From assembly GCA_016199015.1 (NCBI GenBank), contig JACQHN010000034.1, positions 1-5,029 on the forward strand: a DNA stretch of 5,029 bases, written 5' to 3'. The stretch's first letter is position 1; the number at the start of each line of letters is the position of its first letter. Both the position numbers and the translations under genes were made by a program. This stretch comes from Nitrospira defluvii (GTDB taxonomy: Bacteria; Nitrospirota; Nitrospiria; Nitrospirales; Nitrospiraceae). This document shows positions 4,650-5,029 of this stretch, in pieces. Under the pieces are notes generated by a model, which made no database searches, was not told the DNA's origin, and saw only the letters and a program-made list of their open reading frames with translations.

Positions 4650-5029
4650 ATGCCGACGGGTGAGCTGCGTCTCAACGCCGAACAGTACTTGATGAATACC
4701 TACACGCGCCAGCCGATTTCGATCGTGCGAGGGCGTGGCACCAAGGTCTATGACCTGGAGGGACGGGAGTACGTCGATTTTGTGGCTGGCATTGCGGTGA
4801 ATCTCCTCGGGCACGGGCATCCTGATCTGGTCTTGGCGATTCAGAAACAGGTGCAGCACCTGATCCACACCTCGAATCTGTATTTTACTGAGCCGCAGGT
4901 ACAGTTGGCCAAGATGCTGGTCGAACATTCGTTTGCGCAGAAAGTCTTCTTTTGCAACAGCGGCGCGGAAGCCAACGAAGCAGCGATTAAATTAGCGCGA
5001 AAGTATGCCAAGGACCAGGGCAGAACGAA
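4650..5029 (+). CDS. argD: Acetylornithine aminotransferase, N-terminal part (runs off the window)
   Basis: This is a pyridoxal-phosphate enzyme of arginine synthesis. It transfers an amino group from glutamate to N-acetylglutamate semialdehyde in the cytosol, and related enzymes also act in lysine synthesis. The 126 visible residues show class III aminotransferase features: a start with [16 protein letters not shown], then [52 protein letters not shown], and [20 protein letters not shown], whose SGAEA holds the cofactor phosphate. The cofactor-binding lysine lies beyond the window, so it cannot be checked. A paralogous family member such as ornithine or 4-aminobutyrate aminotransferase is possible, but the [14 protein letters not shown] start favours ArgD. 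ATG 4650 follows GGGGAGGGG (4635-4643) at good spacing; a nearby ATG at 4631 is out of frame. Downstream arginine genes are expected but not seen. No convincing promoter is visible in the 171-base gap. Confidence 0.9.
   Translation, partial: MPTGELRLNAEQYLMNTYTRQPISIVRGRGTKVYDLEGREYVDFVAGIAVNLLGHGHPDLVLAIQKQVQHLIHTSNLYFTEPQVQLAKMLVEHSFAQKVFFCNSGAEANEAAIKLARKYAKDQGRT

Overview
The window is ordinary GC-rich bacterial chromosome of compact, mixed-strand layout, with no phage, transposon, CRISPR or defence signature. The best guess is a Nitrospira-like member of the Nitrospirota. That rests on the style of the short ArgD and short GpmA proteins, the conserved-hypothetical genes, and AT-rich hairpin repeats and a palindromic unit that I recall from such genomes. 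It is an inference that I could not test by search.

Left part (1-1303): a palindromic unit sits at the window edge. Then come two minus-strand envelope genes, read from right to left. The first encodes a small secreted beta-barrel protein (737-1303). The second is a lipoprotein gene (81-701) interrupted by one in-frame TAG at 420-422. Both halves of the lipoprotein gene are in the same frame, so a single nonsense change, a sequence error or readthrough would explain it. The pair appears to share a promoter at 1329-1358.

Middle (1304-3664): a divergent promoter region also drives a plus-strand gene for a 164-residue unknown protein (1447-1941). That gene converges on gpmA (2048-2653, minus), which encodes the short cofactor-dependent phosphoglycerate mutase of glycolysis and gluconeogenesis. 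gpmA has a good sigma70-type promoter and is divergent from a gene for a 275-residue protein of unknown function (2837-3664).

Right part (3665-5029): a minus-strand gene encodes a membrane protein with an N-terminal zinc ribbon and a DUF2628-like region (3825-4478). It is divergent from the start of argD (4650 to the window end), which encodes acetylornithine aminotransferase of arginine synthesis.

Both convergent gene junctions (1942-2047 and 3665-3824) carry copies of the same AT-rich inverted repeat, including an exact 18-bp match in opposite orientation. The genes do not form one pathway. The items most worth a second look are the interrupted lipoprotein gene, the repeat at both convergent junctions, and a promoter that would give a leaderless message for the zinc-ribbon membrane protein. 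I found no convincing sign of a new multi-gene system.
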